From JAOADN01 sp046155885 (GTDB taxonomy: Bacteria; Pseudomonadota; Alphaproteobacteria; Rhodobacterales; Rhodobacteraceae): a stretch of DNA of 12,984 bases. A program made the position numbers and the translations under genes. The stretch lies in assembly GCA_046155885.1 (NCBI GenBank), contig JBJXFU010000126.1, forward strand, positions 1 to 12,984, written 5' to 3'. The notes under the pieces are model-generated. The model searched no databases, was not told the DNA's origin, and worked only from the letters and a program-made list of their open reading frames with translations. Positions 6,408 to 12,549 of this stretch are shown in pieces. The first letter of the stretch is position 1. The number at the start of each line of letters is the position of its first letter.

Positions 6408-6680
6408 TCAGGCCCCGGGGGCGGGCGCCGGCGCCGTCGCGTCCAGCGGCGCGGCCGAGGGCTGAGGAACGCCGGGCAGGACCGGGTCGCAGTTGGGCGG
6501 CGCGACATCCTTGCTGCGCTCGGCGGCGGGGACGTTGCCCAGGCACTCGGTCACCCGCGGCGGATCGCGGGTGCAGGCGGCCAGCGCGGCCAGCAGCGCC
6601 AGACCGGCAGCCGGCCCGGCAATCCGCCTCTCAATCCGCCCTGCCACCCGCCCCGACCCCGATGACCGATCCTGCCGCAT
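6408..6680 (-). CDS. Small putative lipoprotein
   Basis: Ninety residues from the ATG at 6680. A basic n-region (RIERR) is followed by the hydrophobic stretch AGPAAGLALLAALAAC, ending in a good lipobox L-A-A-C with the lipidated Cys at 36, so the mature protein should be membrane-anchored in the periplasm. The mature part is only about 55 residues, with two more Cys (46, 64) that could form a disulfide, and a Pro/Ala-rich tail. I do not recognise a family. The start is uncertain: the ATG at 6680 has only a weak GGGCGGGT upstream, and a GTG at 6647 preceded by a GGGG run would give a shorter signal peptide. A longer frame to 6743 adds an unlikely Arg-rich leader. It is followed by a hairpin at 6362-6385 and stands alone between the decayed regulator and the transporter operon. 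Confidence 0.55.
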   Translation of the reverse strand: MRQDRSSGSGRVAGRIERRIAGPAAGLALLAALAACTRDPPRVTECLGNVPAAERSKDVAPPNCDPVLPGVPQPSAAPLDATAPAPAPGA

Positions 6681-6773
6681 ACCCGTCCGCCCAGCCGCTG
6701 GTTTCCGGCGAAAGGATAGACCCGGAACCGTCCCGCGCCGCAAGGGGAAAGGCGCCCTCGCCGCGCCGTCGCA

Positions 6774-6795
6774 GCGGGATCGACCCCCATCCCGC
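6774..6795 (-). terminator. Second hairpin after the transporter operon
   Basis: GCGGGAT (6774-6780) and ATCCCGC (6789-6795) form a perfect 7-bp stem with an 8-nt loop, just beyond the main hairpin at 6807-6836. It may back up termination of the operon. Confidence 0.35.
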
Positions 6796-6801
6796 CGGAA
6801 C

Positions 6802-6836
6802 GGAAAGGGGGCGCGGACCCCCCGGCCCGCGCCCCC
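6802..6836 (-). terminator. Operon terminator after the substrate-binding protein gene
   Basis: GGGGGCGCGG (6807-6816) and CCGCGCCCCC (6827-6836) form a perfect 10-bp G/C stem with a 10-nt loop. On the minus strand the stem is followed at once by TTTCC. It starts 23 bp after the stop at 6860. This is the most convincing intrinsic terminator in the window and marks the end of the ABC transporter operon. Confidence 0.7.
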
Positions 6837-6859
6837 CAGGGTTTCCGCCGGACAGCCGC

Positions 6860-7843
6860 CTATTGCAGCGCCTTGTCCGTGATCTCGTGCGTCCAGGCCC
6901 CTTCCGGCGCCTTGGTGATCACCGGGTCGGACCCGCCCGCCATCAGCGTCGCCACCGTCCGGTCGAAATCCGCCGGATCGAGCGCCCCGTTCGAGCCCGC
7001 CGTCAGCTTGGCGATCTCGCCCATCATCCGCTTCTGGTGGTTCTCGGTCTGCGCCCCGGTCTGGTCGTTCTCGAGCACGATCATCGCCGCCTCGTCCGGG
7101 TTCGACTCGGCGTATTTCCAGCCCTTCATCGAGGCGCGCACGAAGCGCACCATTTTGTCGGCGAAGGCCGGATCCTTGAGGTTGTCCTCAAGCGCGTAAA
7201 GCCCGTCCTCCATCGTCGCCACGCCCATGTCCTGGTATTTGAAGGTCACCAGGTCCTCGGGCGCGATCCCGGCGTCGATCACCTGCCAGTACTCGTTGTA
7301 GGTCATGGTCGAGATGCAGGCGGCCTGCTTCTGCAAGAGCGGATCGACGTTGAAGCCCTGCTTCAGCACCTCGACCCCGTCCGCGCCGCCGGCCGTCGGC
7401 AGGCCAAGCTGGCTCATCCAGCTCAGGAAGGGATACTCGTTGCCGAAGAACCAGACGCCCAGCACCTTGCCCTTGAAGTCGGTGGGCGCGGTGATCCCTG
7501 TCTCTTTCAGACAGGTCAGCATCATGCCCGACGACTTGAAGGGCTGCGCGATGTTGACCAAGGGCAACCCCTTCTCGCGCGCGGCGAGTGCGGCGGGCAT
7601 CCACTCCACCGTCACATCCGCTCCGCCGCCCGCGATCACCTGCGTCGGCGCGATGTCGGGCCCGCCGGGAAGGATCGTGACGTTCAGCCCCTCCTCGTCG
7701 TAGAAGCCCTTCGCCTTGGCGACATAGTAGCCCGCAAACTGGGCCTGGGTGACCCATTTCAGCTGCAGCTTCACATCGTCGGCCGCAAGGCCCCCGGTCG
7801 CCCACAGACCGGCCAACAGGACCGTTCCCAGTATCTTCTTCAT
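6860..7843 (-). CDS. ABC transporter substrate-binding protein, NMT1/THI5-like
   Basis: A 327-residue periplasmic binding protein. The signal peptide MKKILGTVLLAGLWATGGLA is followed by DDVKLQLKW, the usual first strand. KAKGFYDEEGLNVTILPGG (about 43-61) is the family's hallmark segment, and GGGADVTVEWMPAALAAR matches the hinge/ligand pocket region. CISTMTYNEYWQV resembles the Cys/Tyr-Asn-Glu stretch of THI5/ThiY relatives. These proteins bind thiamine pyrimidine precursors, other pyrimidines or small amides. With hydA in the same locus, pyrimidine or hydantoin-like ligands are likely here (inference). The start is fixed by a perfect AAGGAGGT (7851-7858) 7 bp upstream, the strongest ribosome site in the operon, as expected for a protein needed in excess over its permeases. 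It is the last gene of the operon, 31 bp after the permease, and is followed by a strong terminator. Confidence 0.85.
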   Translation of the reverse strand: MKKILGTVLLAGLWATGGLAADDVKLQLKWVTQAQFAGYYVAKAKGFYDEEGLNVTILPGGPDIAPTQVIAGGGADVTVEWMPAALAAREKGLPLVNIAQPFKSSGMMLTCLKETGITAPTDFKGKVLGVWFFGNEYPFLSWMSQLGLPTAGGADGVEVLKQGFNVDPLLQKQAACISTMTYNEYWQVIDAGIAPEDLVTFKYQDMGVATMEDGLYALEDNLKDPAFADKMVRFVRASMKGWKYAESNPDEAAMIVLENDQTGAQTENHQKRMMGEIAKLTAGSNGALDPADFDRTVATLMAGGSDPVITKAPEGAWTHEITDKALQ

Positions 7844-7850
7844 GCGCAGT

Positions 7851-7858
7851 ACCTCCTT
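7851..7858 (-). promoter_or_regulatory. Perfect Shine-Dalgarno of the binding-protein gene
   Basis: The minus strand reads AAGGAGGT, fully complementary to the 16S rRNA tail, 7 bp before the ATG. Other genes of the operon rely on stop/start overlaps and weaker sites. This one decides the start at 7843 over the longer open frame reaching 8077. Confidence 0.8.
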
Positions 7859-7874
7859 GTTGTCATCACCCTCA

Positions 7875-8726
7875 TTACCCCCGCCCCCGTTGCGAGGGAT
7901 GCCAGAACGTGACGCTTCGTTCGATGAGCGCCACGAGCCCGTAGAACGCCGAACCGGCCAGGGCCGCCACCGCAATCTCGGCCCAGACGAGCGGAAGCGC
8001 AAGCTGCCCGACAGCGGTCGAGATGCGGAAACCCATGCCGCGGGTGGGCGAGCCGAAGAATTCCGCCACGATCGCACCGATCAGCGCCAGCGTGGTGGCG
8101 ATCTTCAGCCCGTTGAAGATGAAGGGCATGGCGGCGGGCAGCCTGAGCTTCCACATCGCCTGCCAGTAGCCCGCCCCCCAGGTCGCCATCAGGTCGCGCT
8201 GCATCCGCTCGGTCTGCGCCAGCCCCGCCACCGCGTTCACCAGGACCGGGAAGAACACCATCACCACCACCACCGCGGCTTTCGACTGACAGTCGAAGCC
8301 GAACCACATGACCAGGATCGGCGCGATGCCGACGACGGGCAGCGCGGCGACGAAGTTGCCCACCGGCAAGAGGCCCCGCTGCAGGAAGGGCGAGCGGTCG
8401 ATCAGCACCGCAACCAGAACCGCCGCCCCGCAACCGATCAGGTAACCCGAAAGCGCGCCCTTCAGGATCGTCTGCGTCACGTCCTCGCCCAGCACCGGCA
8501 GGCTGGTCCGGATCGTCTCCCAGATCACGCTCGGCGCGGGCAGGATCACCACGTTCACCGCGAAGACCCGCACCACGCTTTCCCACAAGACCAGCACCGC
8601 CGCCCCGAACAGCACCGGCACCAGGATGCGCACCGCCCGCGTCCCGGCCCGGGCGGACCTGGCAAGCCAGACGTTCGCCCCCCAGGCGGCAAGCCAGAAC
8701 CCGATCCCCCACCAGAGCCAGCTCAC
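7875..8726 (-). CDS. ABC transporter permease (BPD family)
   Basis: A 283-residue inner-membrane permease of the binding-protein-dependent type (SsuC/TauC/ThiX-like). An N-terminal TM (VSWLWWGIGFWLAAWG) precedes an Arg-rich linker and a second TM. PAPSVIWETI is the typical periplasmic segment before the core of five helices. The cytoplasmic EAA loop reads ATWGAGYWQAMWKLRLPAAM, with the conserved G and the P after the charged end; it docks on the ATPase. The start is GTG at 8726, whose GTGA overlaps the stop of the preceding permease by 4 bp, so translation is probably coupled. The frame is open much further upstream, but that region is the preceding gene. It should form a heterodimer with the 294-residue permease. 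Confidence 0.87.
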   Translation of the reverse strand: MSWLWWGIGFWLAAWGANVWLARSARAGTRAVRILVPVLFGAAVLVLWESVVRVFAVNVVILPAPSVIWETIRTSLPVLGEDVTQTILKGALSGYLIGCGAAVLVAVLIDRSPFLQRGLLPVGNFVAALPVVGIAPILVMWFGFDCQSKAAVVVVMVFFPVLVNAVAGLAQTERMQRDLMATWGAGYWQAMWKLRLPAAMPFIFNGLKIATTLALIGAIVAEFFGSPTRGMGFRISTAVGQLALPLVWAEIAVAALAGSAFYGLVALIERSVTFWHPSQRGRG

Positions 8727-9607
8727 GGCCCGACCCCCATCCGCCGGTCCGCCAGCCTCTGGATCAGCCCGACCGCGAAGATCAGCGCCCCGGCCAGGAT
8801 CGCCGCGGCGAAAAGCGCGGCCCACATGATCATCGGCTCGCCGAACTGGCTGCCCACCAGCATCCGCGCCCCCAGGCCCTCGACCGCCCCGGTCGGCAAC
8901 TCGCCGACAATGGCGCCGACAAGGCTCGCCGCCACCGCGACCTTCAGCGAGGCGAAGAAATACGGCATCGAGGCGGGGAGGCGCAGCTTGCGGAAGGTCT
9001 GGCCCTGGCTCGCGCCGTAGGTCCGCAAGAGGTCGAGCTGCATCGCGTCGGGCGACCGCAGCCCCTTGATCATGCCCACCAGCACCGGGAAATAGCTCAG
9101 ATAGGCCGCGATGATGGTCTTCGACACCAGCCGGTTGTCGATCCCCAGCCGCTCGCCCAGGCCCAGCGAGTTGGACAGCACCACGATCATCGGCGCGATC
9201 GCCACGATCGGAATCGTCTGGCTGATGATCGCCCAGGGCATCAGCGACATGTCGAGCGTCCGGAACCGTACGATCCCCACCGCCATGATCATCCCCAGCG
9301 CCGTGCCCATCAGGAACCCGGTGAAGGTCGCCGTCAGCGTCACATAGCCGTGCCAGACGAGGCTGCGCTTCGAGGTGACCTTCTGCCCGGCGATGCCCTT
9401 CCAAAGCTCGGCCGCGACCTGATGCGGGGCCGGCACCACCGGGCGGTCCTGGACCATCGTGTCGCGGAGGACCTCGGCGAAGGTCACGGTCGTTCCGGCG
9501 CGCTCGGCCTGATCGTAGGTCCATTGCGCGTTCATCAGGACCGACCCGCCGTACCAGAGGACGACGAGCGCGGTAAGGACGGTCAGGATGGGGGCTGACT
9601 TGCCCAT
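8723..9607 (-). CDS. ABC transporter permease (BPD family)
   Basis: A 294-residue permease, paralogous to the one after it. One N-terminal TM (ILTVLTALVVLWYGGSVL) is followed by a periplasmic stretch of about 50 residues with VPAPHQVAAELW, then helices such as FTGFLMGTALGMIMAVGI and PIVAIAPMIVVL. The EAA loop RTYGASQGQTFRKLRLPASM is well conserved. The FTGFLMG and ISQTIPIVAIAP segments resemble SsuC/TauC/ThiX permeases. Start: ATG at 9607, which overlaps the DUF924 stop by one base (TGATG). Its own stop overlaps the next permease by 4 bp. The large N-terminal periplasmic insert is slightly longer than in the partner permease, as is common in these heterodimeric systems (inference). Confidence 0.87.
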   Translation of the reverse strand: MGKSAPILTVLTALVVLWYGGSVLMNAQWTYDQAERAGTTVTFAEVLRDTMVQDRPVVPAPHQVAAELWKGIAGQKVTSKRSLVWHGYVTLTATFTGFLMGTALGMIMAVGIVRFRTLDMSLMPWAIISQTIPIVAIAPMIVVLSNSLGLGERLGIDNRLVSKTIIAAYLSYFPVLVGMIKGLRSPDAMQLDLLRTYGASQGQTFRKLRLPASMPYFFASLKVAVAASLVGAIVGELPTGAVEGLGARMLVGSQFGEPMIMWAALFAAAILAGALIFAVGLIQRLADRRMGVGP

Positions 9608-10260
9608 CAGGTATCGCTTCCCGGCAGCGATATCCTGGTCGTGTGCGGAAAGTCGCCCGTCGCGAGGTAGGCCTGCTCCTCGGCGGTGCTTTCGCGCCTG
9701 AGCAGCGCGTTGCGGTGCGGATGCCGTCCGAACCGTTCGATCACGGCCCGGTGCAGCCGGGGTTGCCCCGCACCCATTGCATAAGCCTGCCGCAACCCTT
9801 CCGGCGCCTCGCCGGCCAGCCGGTCGGCAATGGCGATGGCGAGGTCGAGATTGACGAGATGGTCAGGGCATTCGCAGTGCTCAAGCGGAATCTTGAAGGC
9901 GGCCTTCTGCCAGACATTCACCAACGCATCGAAATGCCCGTTCGCGATCCCCTCAAGGCAAAGCTCGCGCGCCTTCGCATCGCACGAAAAGGCCCGCGCC
10001 GTGCCCGCCCAGACCGAACGCGTGAACTGGTCGAGGATCAGGATCAGCGCAAGCCGGCCCTCCGGTGTCTCCGCCCAGTGGTCGAGCGCCCCCGACGCGG
10101 CGCGTTCCGTCAGGCCGGAGAACCGCGCCAGCACCGCCTCATGCGCGCCGCCCCGCATCCGCCAGCTCCAAAGCCGCAGGTGCTCCTCTTCGGTCGGGTC
10201 TGCCCCGTCCGGAAACCAGAACGCGATCACATCCCCCGGTCCGTCTTCGTCTTCCCTCAT
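9607..10260 (-). CDS. DUF924 family protein
   Basis: A 217-residue soluble helical protein of the DUF924 family, whose biochemical function I do not know. Family landmarks: FWFPDG near the N-terminus (14-19), then HWAETPEGRLALILILDQFTR (61-81; the LDQF-x-R core), AFSCDAKAREL (90-100), FKIPLEHCEC (122-131; PLEH-S/C-E core) and FGRHPHRN near the C-terminus. The length is normal. The start at 10260 overlaps the stop of the small DMT gene by ATGA. The end overlaps the permease start by one base. It is therefore translationally coupled on both sides within an ABC transporter operon, which ties it to pyrimidine or related small-molecule use (inference). Confidence 0.85.
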   Translation of the reverse strand: MREDEDGPGDVIAFWFPDGADPTEEEHLRLWSWRMRGGAHEAVLARFSGLTERAASGALDHWAETPEGRLALILILDQFTRSVWAGTARAFSCDAKARELCLEGIANGHFDALVNVWQKAAFKIPLEHCECPDHLVNLDLAIAIADRLAGEAPEGLRQAYAMGAGQPRLHRAVIERFGRHPHRNALLRRESTAEEQAYLATGDFPHTTRISLPGSDT

Positions 10261-10592
10261 CCCCGCCCCCCCTGCGGCCAGGCGATCATCCCCACCGCCA
10301 CCACGCCCAGCGCCATTCCCGCCAGTTGCAAGGCCGTCGGCCGTTCCCCGAAAAACACCACGGCGACCAGCGAAATCAGCACCAGCTGCACGACCGACGA
10401 AACCGAGATCGCCAGCGCCAGCCCGCTTTCCCGCATCAGCCGCACCATCATCAGGTTGCCGAGCGAGAAGAGGCAGAGCGCCGCCACCAGCACCCAGACC
10501 GCGCCGCCCCCCGCATAGGTGCGCAGCACGGAATTTGCGCCAACAAAGACCGCCATCGCCGCGCACAGCCACAGGATCGACCCCGCCGCCAT
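10257..10592 (-). CDS. Small 4-TM DMT/EamA-like transporter
   Basis: A 111-residue hydrophobic protein with four predicted TM helices: ILWLCAAMAVFVGANSV, VWVLVAALCLFSLGNLMMV, ALAISVSSVVQLVLISLVAV and LQLAGMALGVVAVGMIAW. The end FFGERPTALQLAGMALG is the typical last-helix motif of the drug/metabolite transporter superfamily (GER before helix 4). Four-helix members (SMR-type or half-EamA) work as dimers. A substrate cannot be assigned; the SMR Glu in helix 1 is not evident. The start was taken at 10592 (M15 of a longer open frame) because the upstream part is basic and lacks a membrane segment; the Shine-Dalgarno is weak. Its stop overlaps the DUF924 start. About 230 bp with a tandem repeat array separates it from the upstream ATPase gene. 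Confidence 0.75.
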   Translation of the reverse strand: MAAGSILWLCAAMAVFVGANSVLRTYAGGGAVWVLVAALCLFSLGNLMMVRLMRESGLALAISVSSVVQLVLISLVAVVFFGERPTALQLAGMALGVVAVGMIAWPQGGRG

Positions 10593-10728
10593 CCTAACCC
10601 CGCCCCGCGCTTTCGCACTGACCCGGATACGCACCTTGGTCAGTCACGGGCAAAGCTCCACGGCGGACTGCGCGGACCCTCGACGGCCCCCCCCGGGCAG
10701 GCACACGAACCGTCGTGCCCCGGCCGGA
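10593..10728. other. Spacer with small hairpins
   Basis: No gene is visible. CGACGG (10681-10686) can pair with CCGTCG (10710-10715), and CACGA (10704-10708) alternatively with TCGTG (10713-10717). A C8 run lies at 10687-10694. An internal promoter for the downstream genes could lie here, but I see no clear boxes. Confidence 0.3.
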
Positions 10729-10820
10729 CCCGTAGCTTCGCCCGTAGCTTCGCCCGTAGCTACGCCCGTAGCTACGGATGTACTACGCGTGTAATACGCG
10801 GAAACTACGGCTGTGCTACG
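10729..10820. repeat. Tandem array: four 12-bp then four 11-bp units
   Basis: On the + strand: CCCGTAGCTTCG (10729-10740 and 10741-10752), CCCGTAGCTACG (10753-10764 and 10765-10776), then 11-bp units GATGTACTACG (10777-10787), CGTGTAATACG (10788-10798), CGGAAACTACG (10799-10809) and GCTGTGCTACG (10810-10820). All eight end in TACG or TTCG. Units 3 and 4 contain the perfect 10-bp palindrome CGTAGCTACG, and units 1 and 2 a one-mismatch version. The 11-bp units share mainly the core around CTACG and vary elsewhere. The array begins 5 bp after the ATPase stop (minus strand), inside the operon. It is too short-periodic and spacer-less for CRISPR. It may be a minisatellite, a row of protein sites on one DNA face, or an RNA processing element. 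Confidence 0.85.
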
Positions 10821-10824
10821 CCCC

Positions 10825-11625
10825 CTAGACCTCATCGCCATGCCCCGCTCTGAGGCCCTCGCGCACCCGGTGCGCGATGCGGATGAACTCCGCGCTGTCA
10901 CGGATATCCAGCGGCCGGTCGCGCGGCAGGGTGCTTTCGATCACGTCCGTAATCCGCCCCGGGCGCGGCGACATGACCACGATCCGGGTGGAAAGGTACA
11001 CCGCCTCGGGGATCGAATGGGTGACGAAAAGTGTTGTTTTTCCGGTCGTTGACCAGAGCTTCAGCAGCTCTTCGTTGAGCCGGTCGCGGACGATTTCGTC
11101 GAGCGCGCCGAAGGGTTCGTCCATCAGCAGGATGTCCGCGTCGAAGGCCAGCGCCCGGGCGATCGAGGCGCGCTGCTGCATGCCCCCCGAAAGCTGCCAG
11201 GGGAACTTGCCCGCGAAGCCGTCCAGCTCGACCAGCTTCAGCACCCGGGCCACCCTCTCCTCCTGCTCCGCCCTGGAAAATCCCATGATTTCAAGCGGAA
11301 GCCGCACGTTCCCCGCGATCGTCCGCCACGGATAAAGCCCCGCCGCCTGGAACACATAGCCATAAGCCCGCGCCCGCCGCGCCGCGTCCGGGGCCATGCC
11401 GTTGACGGTCAGGGTCCCCTCGGTCGGGCTCTCCAGCGCCGCCACGCAGCGCAGGAAAGTGGTCTTGCCGCAGCCCGACGGCCCGATGAAGCTGACAAAT
11501 TCCCCCTTTGAAATCGATAGGTTGACGCTGGTCAGCGCGGTCACGGGCCCGTCGCCTGTGGCAAAGGTCAGCCCCAGCCCCTTGGCCGCGATCACCTCGG
11601 GCGCGACGTTCTGGGTATCCTTCAT
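10825..11625 (-). CDS. ABC transporter ATP-binding protein (SsuB/TauB/ThiZ-like)
   Basis: A 266-residue nucleotide-binding subunit. Walker A is GPSGCGKT (48-55), the Q-loop Gln is 93 (VFQ), the signature LSGGMQQ (145-151), Walker B ILLMDEP (165-171), the D-loop GALD and the switch His203 (VTHS). GLYPWRTIAGNV after the Q-loop and SPRPGRI near the end are typical of the nitrate/sulfonate/taurine/pyrimidine importer branch. It powers uptake together with the two permeases and the binding protein downstream on the same strand. The start ATG at 11625 overlaps the small membrane protein stop (ATGA), with GAGG about 8 bp upstream. The open frame continues to 11709, but that part overlaps the upstream gene. 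The stop is followed within 5 bp by the tandem repeat array. Confidence 0.92.
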   Translation of the reverse strand: MKDTQNVAPEVIAAKGLGLTFATGDGPVTALTSVNLSISKGEFVSFIGPSGCGKTTFLRCVAALESPTEGTLTVNGMAPDAARRARAYGYVFQAAGLYPWRTIAGNVRLPLEIMGFSRAEQEERVARVLKLVELDGFAGKFPWQLSGGMQQRASIARALAFDADILLMDEPFGALDEIVRDRLNEELLKLWSTTGKTTLFVTHSIPEAVYLSTRIVVMSPRPGRITDVIESTLPRDRPLDIRDSAEFIRIAHRVREGLRAGHGDEV

Positions 11626-12005
11626 TCCGTCCTCATCGCCTCGCGGAGCCATCGCTCGACCCACCAATACACCGACCCCGCGACAAGGCCCATCCCGACG
11701 AAGTACCAATCAAAAACCGGCCGCGCGGCGAAAATCCCCAGTGCGATCAGCCCGTTGAGCGCCCCGGCCAGCGCAAAGCGCCAAAGCTGGCGGCTGCCGG
11801 TCGCGTAGAGCGAAAGCCGCAGCACGACGTATCCGGGCAGCGCCGTCGCCGCCGCGATCAGCGTACCCGTCACGAAGGCGCGCGCCAACCCGCCCAGCCC
11901 CGCGCCCGTGAAACCGAGATACATCGCCGACACCGAAGCGCAGGCCGCCGCATAGGCGAAGACCAGGACGCAGGCCGACCGGAAAAGGACAAGCCCGCCG
12001 CTCAT
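11622..12005 (-). CDS. Small 4-TM membrane protein of unknown function
   Basis: A 127-residue protein with about four TM helices (LVLFRSACVLVFAYAAACASV, AFVTGTLIAAATALPGYVVL, FALAGALNGLIALGIFAA, and YFVGMGLVAGSVYWWVERWL). It ends with a short basic tail. I recognise no family motif. Start: ATG at 12005 with GGGGAG about 6 bp upstream. The stop overlaps the ABC ATPase start by 4 bp (ATGA), so it seems to be the first cistron of the transporter operon. Its 62-bp upstream space is shared with the divergent cupin gene. Position and coupling suggest an accessory membrane component or partner of the transporter (inference). Confidence 0.7.
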   Translation of the reverse strand: MSGGLVLFRSACVLVFAYAAACASVSAMYLGFTGAGLGGLARAFVTGTLIAAATALPGYVVLRLSLYATGSRQLWRFALAGALNGLIALGIFAARPVFDWYFVGMGLVAGSVYWWVERWLREAMRTE

Positions 12006-12067
12006 TCCCGCTCCCCGCCAGGGCCGGGACGTGACATGATGCCGGCCATCCGACCGGAGCCCCCCCC
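12006..12067. promoter_or_regulatory. Short divergent promoter region between cupin and transporter operon
   Basis: Both gene starts must be served from these 62 bp or from beyond. GGCCGG (12022-12027) and CCGGCC (12042-12047) form a 6-bp inverted repeat around 14 bp and could be an operator. Such G/C words are common here, so chance is possible. The cupin Shine-Dalgarno GGAG (12056-12059) is separated from its ATG only by a C8 run. No clear -35/-10 boxes are visible. Confidence 0.3.
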
Positions 12068-12478
12068 ATGCCCGCGCCCGCCAACCCCTGCCGCAAGCTT
12101 CGCCCCGGCTCCACCTATGCGGGCAAGCAGGGGTTCAGTTATTTCGAGGGAATTTCCAAGGAAACAACGGGTTCGCAGGCGATCTGCATGCATCTTCTGA
12201 GCATCCCCCCGGGCGGCCGCGCCAAGGCGCACAAGCACGCCACGCACGAAACCGCGATCTACGCGCTGGAGGGGACGACGGTGATGTACTGGGGGCCGCG
12301 GCTGGAAAACCGGATGGAAATCGCCGAGGGCGAGCTTCTCTATATCCCCGCCGACATGCCGCACCTGCCCTTCAACCCGGGGCCGGGGGTGGCGCGCGCG
12401 GTCATCGCCCGGACCGACCCGCACGAGCAGGAGAGCGTGGTGCTTTTGCCGGAGCTGGAAGCTCTCGTCTCGGAGTGA
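12068..12478 (+). CDS. Cupin-domain protein
   Basis: A 136-residue single-domain cupin. Motif 1: PPGGRAKAHKHATHETAIY, with metal ligands His55, His57 and Glu61. Motif 2: GELLYIPADMPHLPFN, with His99 as the likely fourth ligand. A beta-barrel with a bound metal ion is expected. Small cupins of this kind can be isomerases, dioxygenases or sensors; the reaction is unknown. Start: ATG at 12068 with GGAG at 12056-12059, spaced by eight consecutive C. It is transcribed opposite to both neighbours and sits between hydA and the transporter operon, so a role in pyrimidine or ureido-compound metabolism is plausible (inference). It converges on hydA with a spacer of about 70 bp in which I see no strong hairpin. 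Confidence 0.85.
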   Translation: MPAPANPCRKLRPGSTYAGKQGFSYFEGISKETTGSQAICMHLLSIPPGGRAKAHKHATHETAIYALEGTTVMYWGPRLENRMEIAEGELLYIPADMPHLPFNPGPGVARAVIARTDPHEQESVVLLPELEALVSE

Positions 12479-12549
12479 CGGAAGCCTCCGCCCACCCGGA
12501 GCGCGCGCTGACCGTGACCGAATGCGCAACACCTGTCCGTCCGTGATAT

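Noticed and set aside
10729..10820. CRISPR array or plasmid-type iterons
   Set aside because: There are no spacers of 25-40 bp and no cas genes. No rep gene is nearby, and the array sits within a chromosomal-looking operon.
10644..10901. Minus-strand frame encoding ATGE repeats, and + strand frame encoding RSFA/RSYA repeats, across the tandem array
   Set aside because: The peptide repeats are a by-product of 12-bp DNA units; the units change to 11 bp, breaking the peptide period, and neither frame has a believable start.
12479..12549. Bidirectional terminator between cupin and hydA
   Set aside because: I looked for a stem and found only very short complementary words, so no terminator is annotated.
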